From Candidatus Pantoea edessiphila (lineage in GTDB: Bacteria > Pseudomonadota > Gammaproteobacteria > Enterobacterales > Enterobacteriaceae): DNA of 64,000 bases. The notes beneath the pieces were generated by a model that saw only the letters and a program-made list of their open reading frames with translations, ran no database searches and was not told the DNA's origin. The DNA is taken from the NCBI RefSeq assembly GCF_002933335.1, contig NZ_PDKS01000001.1:310001-374000 (forward strand), in the 5' to 3' direction. The translations under genes were made by a program, and so were the position numbers. Of this stretch, positions 63,181-64,000 are shown piece after piece (the stretch's first letter is position 1; every line of letters begins with the position of its first letter).

Positions 63181-64000
63181 ATGATTTATATACATAATAC
63201 AAATATGATTAACTCATCAGTAATTAAAGATAATTTAAGACCTATAATACTTATTTTCGACTCTGGTATAGGCGGAATTTCAGTGTATAATGAAATCAAA
63301 AAACAAATTCCTGATCTTTATTATATTTATGTTTTTGACAATGCAGGTTTTCCTTATGGAAATAAAACCAAACTATTTATTATTAAACGCATTATTAATA
63401 TAATAAAAAAAATTTCCAGCAAATATTTAGTATCTTTAGCTGTTATAGCCTGTAATACAGCAAGCATTATTGCACTTGTTGAATTACGTAAATATTATAG
63501 TTTTCCTATTGTAGGTATAGTTCCGGCTATAAAACCTTCAGTTAAAATCACAAAAAACGGAATAATAGGATTATTAGCTACATATAATACTATTTCCAGC
63601 AAATATATACGTCAATTAATACTTACATTCGGTGAAAATCACAAAATTCTAACCATGACAGCTAGTGAATTAGTATATATAGCAGAATCAAAGTTTTTGG
63701 GAAAAAAAATTTGTCTAAACAAAATACATAACGTATTACAACCGTGGTTAAAGAAATCAAAAATACCTGATACTATTATTTTGGGTTGTACTCATTTTGT
63801 ATTATTACGTGAAGAATTAAAACAGATATTGCCTACAAATACATTTTTAATTGATTCTAGTTTAGCTATTGCTTGTCGTGTCAATTATTTATTAAGAAAT
63901 ACACAAGTTAAAATAGGATTCTTAGAAAACAATATAGCATTTTGTACTTCGATAAATAATACATCAATGCAATTATCTTTAATTTTAAAACAATACGGTT
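63181..64000 (+). CDS. murI: glutamate racemase MurI, cut by the window end
   Basis: MurI supplies D-glutamate for peptidoglycan. The frame is open to the last base and covers about 273 residues of an expected 285. F-D-S-G-I-G-G, F-P-Y-G and the two catalytic cysteines in A-C-N-T-A-S (C91) and G-C-T-H-F are present. I used the ATG at 63181 because the N-terminus then has the E. coli length; an in-frame ATG at 63205 is equally possible. Neither has a clear Shine-Dalgarno. It follows the arg genes; E. coli murI lies in the same region. Confidence 0.93.
   Translation, partial: MIYIHNTNMINSSVIKDNLRPIILIFDSGIGGISVYNEIKKQIPDLYYIYVFDNAGFPYGNKTKLFIIKRIINIIKKISSKYLVSLAVIACNTASIIALVELRKYYSFPIVGIVPAIKPSVKITKNGIIGLLATYNTISSKYIRQLILTFGENHKILTMTASELVYIAESKFLGKKICLNKIHNVLQPWLKKSKIPDTIILGCTHFVLLREELKQILPTNTFLIDSSLAIACRVNYLLRNTQVKIGFLENNIAFCTSINNTSMQLSLILKQYG

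Overview
The window is a very AT-rich stretch of a gammaproteobacterial genome. It carries only housekeeping and biosynthetic genes, most of them clear orthologues of Enterobacterales (E. coli) proteins at nearly the same length. Spacers are long and AT-rich, and several hold eroded remains of lost genes. There are no phage, IS, CRISPR or toxin genes. This is the pattern of an obligate, vertically inherited insect endosymbiont with a reduced genome. Blochmannia-like or plant-bug-symbiont lineages are comparable, but the genus cannot be fixed from the sequence alone.

Layout. 1-41 kb corresponds to the E. coli 14-18 min region, largely colinear: yohD (from elsewhere), ybhL, moaE-moaD, bioDCFB with divergent bioA, gpmA/nadA, sucDCBA-sdhBADC (written in + coordinate order), divergent gltA, fldA, glnS, an asnB relic, tRNA-Met/Leu/Gln, miaB, ybeY, leuS-lptE-holA-nadD, mrdA-mrdB, a locally inverted lipA-lipB pair, a ybeD relic and cspE. 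41-45 kb holds sdaC, a dying grxC, secB and cysE. 45-64 kb corresponds to the E. coli 88-90 min region: fieF, pfkA, tpiA, fpr, hslVU with a preserved heat-shock promoter, priA, rpmE, metB, metF, argE and divergent argCBGH, and murI cut by the window end.

How the genes work together. The set reads as nutrient provisioning plus minimal core. It has the biotin pathway from BioC to BioB, most of arginine synthesis (argB, C, E, G, H), methionine steps (metB, metF), serine O-acetyltransferase (cysE), NAD synthesis (nadA, nadD), lipoate attachment and synthesis (lipB, lipA), and 2-oxoglutarate-to-fumarate respiration (sucABCD, sdhCDAB) with citrate synthase. Flavodoxin (fldA) and its reductase (fpr) are both here and would supply electrons to the radical-SAM enzymes BioB, LipA and MiaB. 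Elongation-type wall synthesis (mrdA, mrdB), LPS export (lptE) and murI show that a cell envelope is still made.

Hunt result. I found no undescribed multi-gene system. The noteworthy signals are degenerative or regulatory: relics of asnB, grxC and ybeD; two active-site substitutions in an otherwise intact PfkA; D45E in FieF; an intact sigma-32 promoter with a 5'-terminal hairpin in front of hslVU; molybdopterin synthase subunits without moaABC beside them; a 23-bp hairpin that overlaps the end of secB; and a recurrent pattern of two-copy 16-39 bp tandem duplications, almost all in spacers.
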